NCBI RefSeq assembly: GCF_018598175.1
Contig: NZ_JAHESE010000033.1
Span: 1-64,000 of the forward strand
Length of the DNA stretch: 64,000 nt
DNA from: Dawidia cretensis
GTDB lineage: Bacteria; Bacteroidota; Bacteroidia; Cytophagales; Cyclobacteriaceae
Reading direction: 5' to 3'
Positions within the stretch are counted from its first letter, which is position 1. Every line of letters starts with the position of its first letter. The notes under the pieces are model-generated. The model worked only from the letters and a program-made list of their open reading frames with translations, searched no databases and was not told where the DNA came from. Positions 47,860 to 57,004 of the stretch are shown one piece after another. A program made the translations under genes and the position numbers.

Positions 47860-49731
47860 TCAATACCCCTCATTCTGCTCCGCAGCCTTCTCATCTGCCG
47901 TCAGCGGCTTGCCATTTTTCTGGTTTGTATCGAGGTAGGACTGCGGTATAGGCCGCCGTATATGAAAATCCCTGATGTTAGCCTTCGCATCCATATTAAA
48001 CGCGCGCGCGCGCACAATGAGCGTGTTCGTCCGCGCCAGGTCTACCCAGCGGTGGAATTCCCCGAGCAGCTCCCGCGAGCGCTCATTCAAAATGAAGTGC
48101 ACAAACATAGCCTCCATCGAGCCGACGCCGGTGGGATACAGCTCGCGTGCAGCTTCCGGCGTGCCGGGGGTGAAGGAAGCTTCGGTTACTTGCAAATCCT
48201 CCGCGGTACCGCCCGTTTCTCCGAAGGGTACTTGTTCAGCGAGGTAGTAGACATTGCTGCGGGTTTCGCCGCCTTTGTAGGCGGCGCGGGTACGCAGGTC
48301 GTTGATATACTTCAGGGCCGTGGTGTAGTCGCCCTTGCGACCGTAGGCTTCGGCGGCGATGAGGTAGGTTTCCGAGAGGCGCGCCAGGATGCCGTCGCGT
48401 GTGCCCTTGTCGTCGCTAAAGCTTACGCGGAAAGGATCTATATATTTTGAGAGCGACAGGAATACCTGGTTGCCGAAGTCGGTCTTGCCGTCGCTGTTAT
48501 ACCGCACCAGGAGCCTGGCGGGCGTGTGAAGCTTGTATTCCGGGGTAAACCGCGTGTCATCTTTTTTGTTGGCGATGTAAATGATGGAGGTATCCCCCAG
48601 GTTGAACTTTAGCTTTCCGACCAGCGCGGGCGTGGGGGCGTCGGTTTCTGTCCACCGGGGCAAGGTCGGCTCGTAGCCTGCCAGGTAAGCAGTTTTAAAG
48701 TTTTTATAAAAACGCGAGTCGTTCTTGCGGTCGAAGATGTCCAACGTATAGTCTGTGGGACGCAGACGGTTGAATTCGCGGCCGTTCGCCAGGTCGCGGG
48801 TCATGCCGGGATAGGTGCGGTAGTCGGACAGGAAGAACATGTGTGTACGGTTGCCAAAACGGCCGAGCACGGTTTGGGTGTTCTCAAACTGCGCGGCCAG
48901 TATAATCTCCGGGTTGGATTCGTTCGGACCGTTTACAGCCGTGTACTTAAAGATGTCGCTGTACTCCGCGGCCAGTTTGCGCGAAGAGTTGTTGATCACT
49001 TCTTCGGCATAATAGATCGCACTGTCGAGGTCGGTCTCCGGGGAGAAACCGGCGTAGAGCTCGCTGGCGCGTGTCAGGTACGCTTTGGCCAGGAAGTGCT
49101 GCGCGGCATAGCTGGCAATGCGGCCGTTTTGGGTGACAGCTGTGGGCAGCAGGTCGACGCTTTTGCGCAGGTCGCTGATCACGACGGCAAAGATCTCCTC
49201 GTCGGTGGCCCGGGTATACTCCAGCGTCAGCGTTTCCGACGGCGTAAGCTTGCGCGGCACACCGCCGAATTGCGTGACCAGCTTATAGTAGGCAAAGCCG
49301 CGCAGGAAGTATACTTCGCCCAGGCGGGTATTCTGCAGGTCGCCGGCCGGTAATACTTCGGGTATTTTTTTGATACCGATGTTGCAGACGTTGATCTGCG
49401 CATATAGGTTGTCGAAGAACGAGCCGATATACCCTTCCGTCGGCGCGAGCGTGGCGGTATAGGTGTTGTACGCCTGCGTGGTAAATGTGCCGGTGGCATA
49501 GGAGAGGCCGTGGGTGAACTCGTCGGTGCCATAGTTGGTCAGTACGTACGACCACTCGTCGTTGAAGTGGTACCGCAAGGCCTCGTACCCGCCGTTGACA
49601 AGCTCGTCGATACCCTCGGGTGTATCATACCGCTGTTGTGTGACAGTGGCCACCATTTCTTCCTTCAGGAAATCCGAGCACGATGTCAGCAACAGCCCGG
49701 CCACCAGGGTGGTATAGAATATCTTCTTCAT
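47860..49731 (-). CDS. susD: SusD/RagB family nutrient-binding lipoprotein
   Basis: 623 residues. Lipobox LLLTSCSDF at the N-terminus (Cys18). SusD features are an all-helical body with TPR-like turns, the early motif DTPEGIDELVNGGYEALR, GEVYFLRGFAYYKLVTQFGGVP, and the C-terminal RSRELLGEFHRWVDLAR block. It should sit on the outer face of the outer membrane and hand glycans to the SusC partner encoded 23 bp upstream. The adjacent GH105 gene points to pectin-type unsaturated oligosaccharides. The susC and susD genes are named by family, not by substrate. Confidence 0.92.
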   Translation of the reverse strand: MKKIFYTTLVAGLLLTSCSDFLKEEMVATVTQQRYDTPEGIDELVNGGYEALRYHFNDEWSYVLTNYGTDEFTHGLSYATGTFTTQAYNTYTATLAPTEGYIGSFFDNLYAQINVCNIGIKKIPEVLPAGDLQNTRLGEVYFLRGFAYYKLVTQFGGVPRKLTPSETLTLEYTRATDEEIFAVVISDLRKSVDLLPTAVTQNGRIASYAAQHFLAKAYLTRASELYAGFSPETDLDSAIYYAEEVINNSSRKLAAEYSDIFKYTAVNGPNESNPEIILAAQFENTQTVLGRFGNRTHMFFLSDYRTYPGMTRDLANGREFNRLRPTDYTLDIFDRKNDSRFYKNFKTAYLAGYEPTLPRWTETDAPTPALVGKLKFNLGDTSIIYIANKKDDTRFTPEYKLHTPARLLVRYNSDGKTDFGNQVFLSLSKYIDPFRVSFSDDKGTRDGILARLSETYLIAAEAYGRKGDYTTALKYINDLRTRAAYKGGETRSNVYYLAEQVPFGETGGTAEDLQVTEASFTPGTPEAARELYPTGVGSMEAMFVHFILNERSRELLGEFHRWVDLARTNTLIVRARAFNMDAKANIRDFHIRRPIPQSYLDTNQKNGKPLTADEKAAEQNEGY

Positions 49732-49754
49732 GGTAATCCTCTTTAAATAGTTTG

Positions 49755-52700
49755 TTACAGTGTCAGGTTAACGCCAAATACATAGCTGCGGGAAGTGACG
49801 GAGGAGGCAACGTCCGGATCGTAGAACGAGGTGCGCGCATACAGGTACGGATTTAACATTTGCGCGTAGAGCCGCACGTTGCTGAGGCGCAGGCGTTCCA
49901 GGGCTGCGGCAGGAACAACATAGGCCACCGACACATAGCGGAGCTTAACGAACGAGCCGTCCTGGTAGTTCATGGCGCTGTAGTGAATGGGCTGCCCGCC
50001 GTTGCTGAAGTCGGCACGCGGATAAGCGTTGGTAGGGTTGTCCGGACGCCAGTAGTCGATCCTGCGCGATGCATAAAGTCCTTGCATGTCGACGGCGCCG
50101 CCTTCAAACGTTGCTCCCCAGCGGGCATAGAAGAACGCCGACAGCTCCCATTGCTTATACGTGAACGTGTTGGTGATGCCGCCGGTCCACAGCGGGTTGG
50201 TGGAGCCGATGATCTGGCGGTCGTAGTTCGGATCGATCTTGTAATCGCCATTGACATCTTGCACACGGATGTCGCCGGCCTTATACGTGGCGCCCTGCTC
50301 GTTGAACTTCGCCATTTCTTCCGCGTCGGCCTCCTGCCAGATGCCGATCTTTTTGTAGTCATAAAGTACTTGCAAAGGTTTGCCGATAAACCACAGTCTG
50401 GAGATGTCGTCGTTCTTGCCGTTGTACGACTCGACGATCTTGCCGCGGTTACGGCCGAAGGTAACGTTGGTAGTCCACTGGAAGCTCGGAAGGTCTACGT
50501 TTATAGTATTGATCAACAGCTCGATGCCGCGGTTCTCGGTTTCACCGATATTGGTCGTAACGCTTTTATACCCGGATACGGAATTGAGCGTCTGCGGCAT
50601 GAGGATGTCGGTGGTGCGGGTAACGTAGGCGTCGATGGAACCGGTGATCCGATCGTTGAAGAAGCCGAAGTCTACGGCAAAGTTTGTGGTCGTAGATCGT
50701 TCCCAGCGCAAGTCCCTGGGCGGCATGGCACCCTGTTCATCCGCGGCACCTTTCGGATTAGACGGTACATAGGCGTTCACGGGCGTGGCGCCGAATACAT
50801 AGGGGAGACGCAGCAGCGCGCCGGCCGTAGTATAGGGCTCTACGGACGAGGTGCCGGTGGCGCCGAAGCCGATGCGCGGCTTCAGCTCGGTGATCCACGT
50901 GGCGCCGCGCATAAAGGGCTCTTCAGTCATTTTCCAGGCGAGTGCCACCGAGGGAAAAAAGTCCCACTGGCTGGCGCCGTTCATGAGCGCCGATGCGCCG
51001 TCCCAGCGGCTCGAGGCCGTAACCAGGTATTTATCTTTCAGGGTATAGTTGACGCGGGCCATGTACGAGAACATGGTGCGTTTCAGGTAACCGGAGCCAA
51101 AGCCTGCGGGCGCGGCGGTTACGGTCGAGCCGATGTTATACCACAACTGGCTGCTGTAGGGAATGTTGTTGGCCGACACGTCGGAATTTTCCTGACGCCA
51201 CAGCGAAGCGCTCTGCAGCAACGTCAGGCCCAGGCGATGGTTGCCGAAGGCTTTGTCGTAAAACAGCAGGTTCTCCAGTGTCCACGAGACTTGCTGGTCT
51301 TGCTGGTAGCGGGCGAAGTGCGTGGACGAGTTGGAGCCACCGCCACGGATCGATGAAAGTTTATCCTGGAACTCGCCGTTGCGGAAGTTCCGGAATTCGG
51401 GGCCAAAGTTTACGCGGAAGCGTAAGCCTTCGACGAGCTTCGCTTCGGCAAAGAAACTGCCGAGCAGGCGCAGGCTCGTACGTTCGTTGATGACCAGCTC
51501 GCCGTCGCGGATGGGGTTCACGATGTTGGCGTTAGCGCCGGGGTTGAAGATGTAATGGCCGGCGGTATCATAAGGCACGGCAAAAGGCAACATGCCTTGT
51601 GCGGACGCATAAATAGTCTTGGCCCCGCGCGAGCCGCCCGTAGAGACTCCGTAGTTCTGAATGCCGTAGGTGGCTGCGAGGTTGGCGCCCAGCGTCAGCC
51701 AGGGCGTGGCAGTCACCTCCAGGTTCAGGCGCGTGGAGTATCGCTTGTAATCCTGTCCCACGTTCGTGCCTTTCTGATTCAGCAGTCCGGCGGAGAAATA
51801 GGTTTTGATCTTGTCCGTGGCCATGCTGATGCTCACGTTGTGGTCTTGCGTGACGCCGGTCTGCTCGACGTAGTCTGTCCAGGGCGTTGTGCGCACGTTG
51901 TTGGGATCATATACCGGTACTTCATCCACGCCCCACTTCGCTTGTTCTTCGGCGGTGGTGGGACGCATCGCGGGTATCAGCGCGTCTTTGTCTTCCCAGG
52001 TATATCCGGCGGCGATAGTTTCCCAGGCAAAGGCGTCCTGGCCCAGGATGCGCTTGTCATCTTTGGGGTTGGGATACGGAGTGGTGTAATTGTTCGCGCC
52101 CGTCACGGCGCGGTAGGCATTGCGCCGATAGTCGGCATACTCCCGCGCACTGAACATCTCCTGGAGGTTATTGATCTTTTCGGCATACACCGAGCCGGAG
52201 TAGGTAATCTGTGTTTTACCGGGCTTGCCTTTCTTGGTGGTGATGAGCACCACGCCGTTCGCCGCGCGTGATCCATAGATCGCCGATGCCGAGGCATCTT
52301 TCAATACTTCGATCGACTCGATATCGTTGGGGTTAATCATGTCGATGCTGCCGCCGGTCTTGATCGGATCGTTTCCGTTTTGAATGGGGATTCCGTCGAC
52401 GACGTATAGGGGCGCATTGGTCGCCAGCAGCGAGCGATTGCCGCGGATGCGAATAGCGCCGAATTCGCCGGGTCGCCCGGTAGCCGTCACGTCAATGCCC
52501 GCGGCGCGGCCTTGCAGGGATTGCAACGTATTCTGTACCGGCATGGCCATGATCTGGTCGGACGACACACGCGCCAGCGAGCCGGTGACATCGCTCTTTT
52601 TCACCGTGCCATACCCCACCACGACAACTTCGGAAAGCGAGGTAAGGTCGGTGATGAGGGCAACATCGATCGTGGAATGTTTACCGGCCACGACTTCCTG

Positions 52701-52988
52701 CGTGGCGTACCCGATGGCGCTGATAACGAGTATCGCTTCGTCCGAGTTGACTTCGATGGAGTAGTTGCCGTTGGTATCCGTAACGGTGCCGACCGTGGTA
52801 CCTTTTACGACGACACTGGCGCCGGGAAAAGGTTGATTGTCATCTTGCGAAGTAACGTGGCCGGTGACGGTGCGTTGCTGGAGCGCGGCAGCGTGCGCGT
52901 GCGGCGCGGCTATTGCCAGCACGAGCGCCAGCAGCGCGATCCGTAACAATGTGTCTCGCCGTCTCTTTGGGTATAAAGATTGGTACAT
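49755..52988 (-). CDS. susC: SusC/RagA family TonB-linked outer membrane protein
   Basis: 1,077 residues. A signal peptide (cleavage near AAALQ) and an N-terminal carboxypeptidase-regulatory-like domain (TVTGHVTSQDDNQPFPGASVVVKG). After that come the TonB plug (EVVVVGYGTVKKSDVTGS) and the outer-membrane barrel ending in VFGVNLTL. The plug contains the PLYVVDGIPIQ box and the LKDASASAIYGSRAANGVVLITTKKGK stretch. It imports oligosaccharides with TonB energy, in concert with SusD. No sigma/anti-sigma pair for control is adjacent. Confidence 0.95.
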   Translation of the reverse strand: MYQSLYPKRRRDTLLRIALLALVLAIAAPHAHAAALQQRTVTGHVTSQDDNQPFPGASVVVKGTTVGTVTDTNGNYSIEVNSDEAILVISAIGYATQEVVAGKHSTIDVALITDLTSLSEVVVVGYGTVKKSDVTGSLARVSSDQIMAMPVQNTLQSLQGRAAGIDVTATGRPGEFGAIRIRGNRSLLATNAPLYVVDGIPIQNGNDPIKTGGSIDMINPNDIESIEVLKDASASAIYGSRAANGVVLITTKKGKPGKTQITYSGSVYAEKINNLQEMFSAREYADYRRNAYRAVTGANNYTTPYPNPKDDKRILGQDAFAWETIAAGYTWEDKDALIPAMRPTTAEEQAKWGVDEVPVYDPNNVRTTPWTDYVEQTGVTQDHNVSISMATDKIKTYFSAGLLNQKGTNVGQDYKRYSTRLNLEVTATPWLTLGANLAATYGIQNYGVSTGGSRGAKTIYASAQGMLPFAVPYDTAGHYIFNPGANANIVNPIRDGELVINERTSLRLLGSFFAEAKLVEGLRFRVNFGPEFRNFRNGEFQDKLSSIRGGGSNSSTHFARYQQDQQVSWTLENLLFYDKAFGNHRLGLTLLQSASLWRQENSDVSANNIPYSSQLWYNIGSTVTAAPAGFGSGYLKRTMFSYMARVNYTLKDKYLVTASSRWDGASALMNGASQWDFFPSVALAWKMTEEPFMRGATWITELKPRIGFGATGTSSVEPYTTAGALLRLPYVFGATPVNAYVPSNPKGAADEQGAMPPRDLRWERSTTTNFAVDFGFFNDRITGSIDAYVTRTTDILMPQTLNSVSGYKSVTTNIGETENRGIELLINTINVDLPSFQWTTNVTFGRNRGKIVESYNGKNDDISRLWFIGKPLQVLYDYKKIGIWQEADAEEMAKFNEQGATYKAGDIRVQDVNGDYKIDPNYDRQIIGSTNPLWTGGITNTFTYKQWELSAFFYARWGATFEGGAVDMQGLYASRRIDYWRPDNPTNAYPRADFSNGGQPIHYSAMNYQDGSFVKLRYVSVAYVVPAAALERLRLSNVRLYAQMLNPYLYARTSFYDPDVASSVTSRSYVFGVNLTL

Positions 52989-53202
52989 ACGGGTAAGTTT
53001 AGGTTACTGTTGGTATAAAGATTGCGCACGGTAGGGTTGAAACACCCGTGTATATTAAAGGTACTTCTTACAAGTAATAGTAACTGTCCTGCACTATACC
53101 GTTTGCGGACGCGATGAAGGTGGTATTGCTATGGGTAATTGTTGCGCAGAAGTTGCGCAGAAAGTTGCACACAATGTGCACAGATGAGAATGTATAAAAT
53201 GA
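52989..53202 (-). promoter_or_regulatory. Upstream region of susC, with short tandem repeats
   Basis: An 11-bp direct repeat GTTGCGCAGAA occurs twice in tandem (53141-53151 and 53152-53162), followed by a partial copy. A TGCAC/GTGCA hairpin (53166-53181 area) is just beyond. They may bind a regulator of the susC-susD unit. No core promoter could be fixed. Confidence 0.35.
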
Positions 53203-53231
53203 AAAAGACCCGATGTTATACCGGGTCTTTT
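53203..53231. terminator. Bidirectional terminator
   Basis: A 10-bp stem AAAAGACCCG/CGGGTCTTTT (53203-53212 with 53222-53231). It ends the GH105 transcript (minus strand, T-rich tail) and could stop readthrough in the other direction. Confidence 0.85.
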
Positions 53232-53252
53232 GTGATCGCTGGCGGTGTAATA

Positions 53253-54395
53253 TTATTTCATCTGATACACCTCACTCCCCGCCAATAAAAAACACCCCAG
53301 TCCAAAATCCTCGAAGTTCGGCACCGAGTCATGCGTCACCGGCTGACTGTCCTTCGGTTCCTTACCGGTACCTTGCACATAACCAAGAAAACCATTCGGT
53401 CGAACCGCATCTTGCAGCAACGCATTCCACGCGCGCGTAACAATTGGTCTGTACTTCTTTTCATCGACGAGATTGTGGTTGACAGCCCACGCCATACCAT
53501 AAACAAACAACGAGGTACCGGTAGTCTCCTTCCCCCCGAAGTGCGCAGGATCGTGTAGGCTCACATTCCAAAAACCATCGCTACGCTGAACAAGCGCCAG
53601 CGCCGCAAGCATAGCCTTCAGATCATCCTCGTATTGTTTGCGATGAGGAGCATTCGGCGGCAGGATGGTAAGCACGCGCACGAGCGCCGCAAGCACCCAG
53701 CCGTTGCCGCGCGCCCAATAGCAGTCCTGGCCGTTGGGCTCCTGGTAGGGAGGGTCGAAGTCTTTATCGCGCCACCATAGGTTATCTTGCGGGTTGAAAA
53801 GGCCATGGTCGCCGTGCTGGTTTCGGGTATACATATACATGGCGTGGGCGCGCTCCCAGTAGGCGGGGTCTTTGTAGCGCACGCCGAGCTGTGCGAAGAC
53901 CGGCATGGCCATTTGGATGGCGTCGATCCAATCCCAGTCGTCGATCTTATCGGTGCGCAGCATGCTGTCGAGGGAGGCTTTGATCTTTTCGATGCGTGCC
54001 GGTTGGGGCTCAAGCAGGTACAGGTCGATGTACGTTTGGCCGGCGCACTGGTTGTCGGCATTGCGGGTATAGGTATCGCCGTCGCGCAGGTTCCATTGAT
54101 GGAAGTCCGCCCAGCGCGTGGCGTAGTCGAGGTAGGCGGGCTGCGGGTCGATTTTGTAGAGGGCCATGAGGCCTTCGTAATACACGCCGCGGGTCCAGAT
54201 GTTGCTGGCGCGTGACTTCTCGTGCACAATACGCAGGCCGACGTCGGGCCACTTGTCCATAAAATAACGGTTGGTGACACGCAGCGCCTCGAGCGTCTTT
54301 TCCTTCGCAGGAAGTTTTTGCTGCGCAGACGTCGTGAACGGGGCGATCCAGCCGAAGCTGATCATGAATGCAAAGAAGATGTATAAACGTTTCAT
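53253..54395 (-). CDS. Glycoside hydrolase family 105 (unsaturated rhamnogalacturonyl hydrolase)
   Basis: 380 residues from the ATG at 54395; the frame opens earlier but the signal peptide starts here (cleavage near TSAQ). GH105/GH88-type alpha6/alpha6 barrel with WTRGVYYEGLMALY, DDWDWIDAIQMAMPVFAQLG, YWARGNGWVLAALVRVL and ETTGTSLFVYGMAW; catalytic Asp likely in DDWDWIDA. It removes the unsaturated uronic acid left by pectin or rhamnogalacturonan lyases, probably in the periplasm. The gene ends before the terminator and lies upstream of susC-susD on the same strand, so the three form a small pectin-use locus. Confidence 0.9.
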   Translation of the reverse strand: MKRLYIFFAFMISFGWIAPFTTSAQQKLPAKEKTLEALRVTNRYFMDKWPDVGLRIVHEKSRASNIWTRGVYYEGLMALYKIDPQPAYLDYATRWADFHQWNLRDGDTYTRNADNQCAGQTYIDLYLLEPQPARIEKIKASLDSMLRTDKIDDWDWIDAIQMAMPVFAQLGVRYKDPAYWERAHAMYMYTRNQHGDHGLFNPQDNLWWRDKDFDPPYQEPNGQDCYWARGNGWVLAALVRVLTILPPNAPHRKQYEDDLKAMLAALALVQRSDGFWNVSLHDPAHFGGKETTGTSLFVYGMAWAVNHNLVDEKKYRPIVTRAWNALLQDAVRPNGFLGYVQGTGKEPKDSQPVTHDSVPNFEDFGLGCFLLAGSEVYQMK

Positions 54396-55066
54396 GCTAT
54401 TGAAAGTAGGGGTTGCCGCGGCGGCAACTTTCACGTAGTATCCTGTTTGGTAACATTTAACGGTTTTATCTTTCTGTTTCTTTCCTGATTTTTAATGACT
54501 AATACTTTTTTACCATGGTGCTACCGCGTCCGCCGGCGGCGATAGTATATACTACCTGCTGCCCGTGCAACGCCGCGCCACCACCAACGAGCTGGGCTGG
54601 CGCGCCACCCGCCTCTCGGATGCTGCCTACGATGAACAACAGGAGAAATATGTTGTTTCGTCCTGGTTTGATATCACGTATGCGCCGGTGATGGCATCCA
54701 CGGCATGGCTGCCATCAGGCGTACGTGCAGCGGCGACGCTGGCGATAAGCCTGCCGCAACGACGCTCGACAGGAGAGTTCAGCCTGATGCTGTCGGTAGG
54801 AATAGGGTATGGGATGTTCCTTGGCGATGGGACGGTGCTCCAGGCCAGAATAGGCAGGAGCAGCGAAAGCGTTGGCGATGGGGTGATCGCAACTTAAAAT
54901 GGCTCATTTCATGGAATTATGGAAAATAATGTCTATATTGAAGTAATTCCTCATTCAGCCACTATATTCTGCAATCCAATTCACCTCTCCCGCTCGGTTT
55001 TCTATTGTAGCGGTGTTATAGGATATTTTTCGCCTTCGAAGTCTACTTTCAACTAAAGATTATTCC
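54396..55066. other. 671-bp region between GH105 and rpoD
   Basis: It contains one protein-like fragment (54499-54897, listed separately) and the rpoD promoter region. GC content switches from GC-rich (54520-54880) to AT-rich (from about 54890 on). No RNA gene was seen. Confidence 0.4.
54499..54897 (+). pseudogene. Protein-like fragment, probable gene remnant
   Basis: A frame of about 130 codons without a clear start; an ATG at 54515 is in another frame and the first in-frame candidate is a GTG at 54565. The translation (YHGATASAGGDSIYYLLPVQ, then SWFDITYAP and SLMLSVGIGYGMFLGDG) has alternating polar/hydrophobic character like the end of an outer-membrane beta structure. The stretch is GC-rich inside AT-rich surroundings. 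No family recognised; it may be the remainder of a deleted gene. Confidence 0.4.
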
Positions 55067-55930
55067 ATGAGACAACTGAAAATCAGTAAACAGATCACCA
55101 ATCGTGAAAGCCAGTCGCTCGACAAGTATTTACAGGAGATTGGTAAGGTGGATTTGATTACTTCCGAAGAAGAGGTAGAGCTTGCTCAACGGATCAGGCA
55201 AGGGGACGAGGTTGCGTTGGAGAAGCTGACCAAAGCGAATCTGCGCTTTGTCGTTTCCGTGGCAAAGCAATATCAGAACCACGGGCTTACACTGGGTGAC
55301 CTGATTAACGAAGGAAATCTTGGTCTGATCAAAGCCGCCAAGCGGTTTGATGAAAAACGGGGATTTAAGTTTATTTCGTACGCAGTTTGGTGGATCCGCC
55401 AATCCATTATGCAGGCGCTGGCGGAGCAATCGCGTATTGTTCGACTGCCCTTGAATCGTGTTGGCTCCTTAAGTAAAATATCAAAAACGTTTTCGGATCT
55501 GGAGCAAAAATTTCAGCGAGAGCCAACAACAGAAGAGGTTGCTGACGAGATCGGCGTGACAAATGAGGAAGTTGTTAGCAATCTCAAGGTATCCGGTCGG
55601 CATGTCTCGATGGACGCACCGTTTGCCCAGGGTGAGGACGGCAGTTTGCTGGATGTTCTTTATGATATCAATGAGTCGAACCCGGAGAGACAGTTAATGA
55701 CGGACTCATTAGAACAAGAAGTTCAGCGCGCGTTATCTACGTTGACGAGGCGGGAAGCCGACGTGATCATATCGTACTTTGGACTGAATCAAACTGGCGC
55801 AATGACGTTGGAAGAGATCGGGGACAAATTCAATCTCACACGCGAGCGCGTCAGGCAGATAAAAGAAAAGGCCACCAGGCGATTGAGGTATGCCTCGAGA
55901 AGCACCACACTTAAGACCTACCTGGGCTGA
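55067..55930 (+). CDS. rpoD: Primary RNA polymerase sigma factor
   Basis: 287 residues, the short Bacteroidota form without the long N-terminal region. Region 1.2 ([14 protein letters not shown]), region 2 ([43 protein letters not shown]), region 3 ([25 protein letters not shown]) and region 4 ([17 protein letters not shown] and the helix-turn-helix [18 protein letters not shown]) are complete. It should direct transcription from the -33/-7 promoters of this phylum. The terminator at 55956 follows. Either a second primary-type sigma factor exists elsewhere, or this is the main one; the window cannot tell. Confidence 0.9.
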   Translation: MRQLKISKQITNRESQSLDKYLQEIGKVDLITSEEEVELAQRIRQGDEVALEKLTKANLRFVVSVAKQYQNHGLTLGDLINEGNLGLIKAAKRFDEKRGFKFISYAVWWIRQSIMQALAEQSRIVRLPLNRVGSLSKISKTFSDLEQKFQREPTTEEVADEIGVTNEEVVSNLKVSGRHVSMDAPFAQGEDGSLLDVLYDINESNPERQLMTDSLEQEVQRALSTLTRREADVIISYFGLNQTGAMTLEEIGDKFNLTRERVRQIKEKATRRLRYASRSTTLKTYLG

Positions 55931-55955
55931 AGTGTTATTTATATAATAATATTTG

Positions 55956-55991
55956 ATAGACCGCTCCCCATGAGCGGTCTATTTTTTTTTA
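55956..55991 (+). terminator. Terminator after rpoD
   Basis: An 8-bp stem AGACCGCT/AGCGGTCT (55958-55965 with 55973-55980) and a run of T of about ten bases. Confidence 0.9.
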
Positions 55992-56033
55992 CGGATGCAA
56001 ACACTGCCTCACCATCCCCCAAGAGCCAACACA

Positions 56034-56420
56034 CTACATCTGAAACACATTAAACCTATGCCCATCCGGATCGGCAAACACAAAACCATAATACCCTTCT
56101 CCAAACTCTTCCGGGTTGGAAACTATCGTTCCCCCGGCCTGCCGCACTTCCTTCTCCCATTGATCAACATCTTCCTTGCTGTCAGCAGACAGGGTAAATA
56201 TAATTTCATTCCCAACGTTTGAATCGATTATCGGTCCCTTCATGGCGGGTTCCAGTATATCCCTCAAAAAGAAATGGATGATAAAATTCTCGTCGCTGAA
56301 GAAGAAGCTGGTCAGTTGGTCCGACGCTCCGTTGTGTTTAAATCCGAGTTGTTTATAGAATTTAGTGGTTCGGTCTAAATCCTGGACACTGAAATTGGCC
56401 CAAATCTTTTTTGTTTTCAT
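56034..56420 (-). CDS. VOC-family protein (glyoxalase/bleomycin-resistance type)
   Basis: 128 residues from the ATG at 56420 (a TTG six bases upstream is possible). Two beta-alpha-beta-beta-beta repeats with WANFSVQDLDRTTKFYKQLGF at the start and YGFVFADPDGHRFNVFQM at the end. The metal-ligand positions of the superfamily are partly recognisable (FADPDGHRFNVF). Role could be dioxygenase, glyoxalase-like or antibiotic sequestering; unassigned. Its start is 100 bp from the HxlR gene on the same strand, and they may be one unit. Confidence 0.8.
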   Translation of the reverse strand: MKTKKIWANFSVQDLDRTTKFYKQLGFKHNGASDQLTSFFFSDENFIIHFFLRDILEPAMKGPIIDSNVGNEIIFTLSADSKEDVDQWEKEVRQAGGTIVSNPEEFGEGYYGFVFADPDGHRFNVFQM

Positions 56421-56520
56421 ATACAAAATGTTTTATGATTTAATAGTCTCAAAAATAGCCGATCAGCGGATCAAACAGGGCGGCTATTTGCGAAATCTAT
56501 CGGGGGTATTTCGGCCAATC

Positions 56521-56892
56521 TTACGCGCGTTGTAACTCACCTCGCTCCCGGGCAACTTGGTTGCCCCAGGCTGTAATCGCTTCCAAAACGGGGATGAACG
56601 TTTTACCAAAATCAGTTAAACTATAAATGACTTTGATGGGCGGCTTCTTGCCGTAGACTTTTCTGGAAACCAGTTCGTCTTTCTCCAACTGCTTTAACTG
56701 TAAGCTTAGTGTCATTTCTGTAACGGAAGGCATTTCCCTGCGGAGCTCGTTGTATCTTTTTGCTTCATCCTTTAAGTGGTATAGGATGACCGCTTTCCAT
56801 TTGCCGCCAACCAAATCCATCGTGAGGCTGACTGTGCACGGATAAACTTTCCCGTTCAGCTTAACATAGTCACCAATACATTCTGTTTTCAT
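56521..56892 (-). CDS. HxlR-family transcriptional regulator
   Basis: 123 residues. Winged helix of HxlR type: CTVSLTMDLVGGKWKAVILYHL, LRREMPSVTEMTLSLQLKQLEKDELVSRKVYGKKPPIKVIYSLTDFG. N-terminal cysteines (CIGDYVKLNGKVYPC) could be redox-sensing. It is divergent from the NmrA-type oxidoreductase; a perfect palindrome lies between them. HxlR proteins often repress the neighbouring gene and respond to aldehydes or quinones, which fits the NAD(P)-binding neighbour. The ligand is unknown. Confidence 0.9.
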   Translation of the reverse strand: MKTECIGDYVKLNGKVYPCTVSLTMDLVGGKWKAVILYHLKDEAKRYNELRREMPSVTEMTLSLQLKQLEKDELVSRKVYGKKPPIKVIYSLTDFGKTFIPVLEAITAWGNQVARERGELQRA

Positions 56893-56923
56893 CCTGTTTT
56901 TTTTGGCCTATCGATCTGGATAG

Positions 56924-57000
56924 TTATTGCAAACGTAGCCTGCTAAAGATAGTTTTGCAACTATAATAATTATAGTTGAATTTTTCACTTAAATCACCGA
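56924..57000. promoter_or_regulatory. Divergent HxlR/NmrA promoters and 21-bp palindromic operator
   Basis: The perfect odd palindrome CAACTATAAT-A-ATTATAGTTG spans 56958-56978. On the plus strand, the box TAGTTTTG (56950-56957) with ATTG 20 bp upstream (56926-56929) forms a promoter for the NmrA gene, and the predicted start point falls inside the palindrome. On the minus strand, TACGTTTG (56937-56930) and TTGC (56960-56957), 19 bp apart, make the HxlR promoter. A bound HxlR dimer would block both. Boxes are near-consensus, not exact. Confidence 0.6.
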
Positions 57001-57004
57001 GGGA

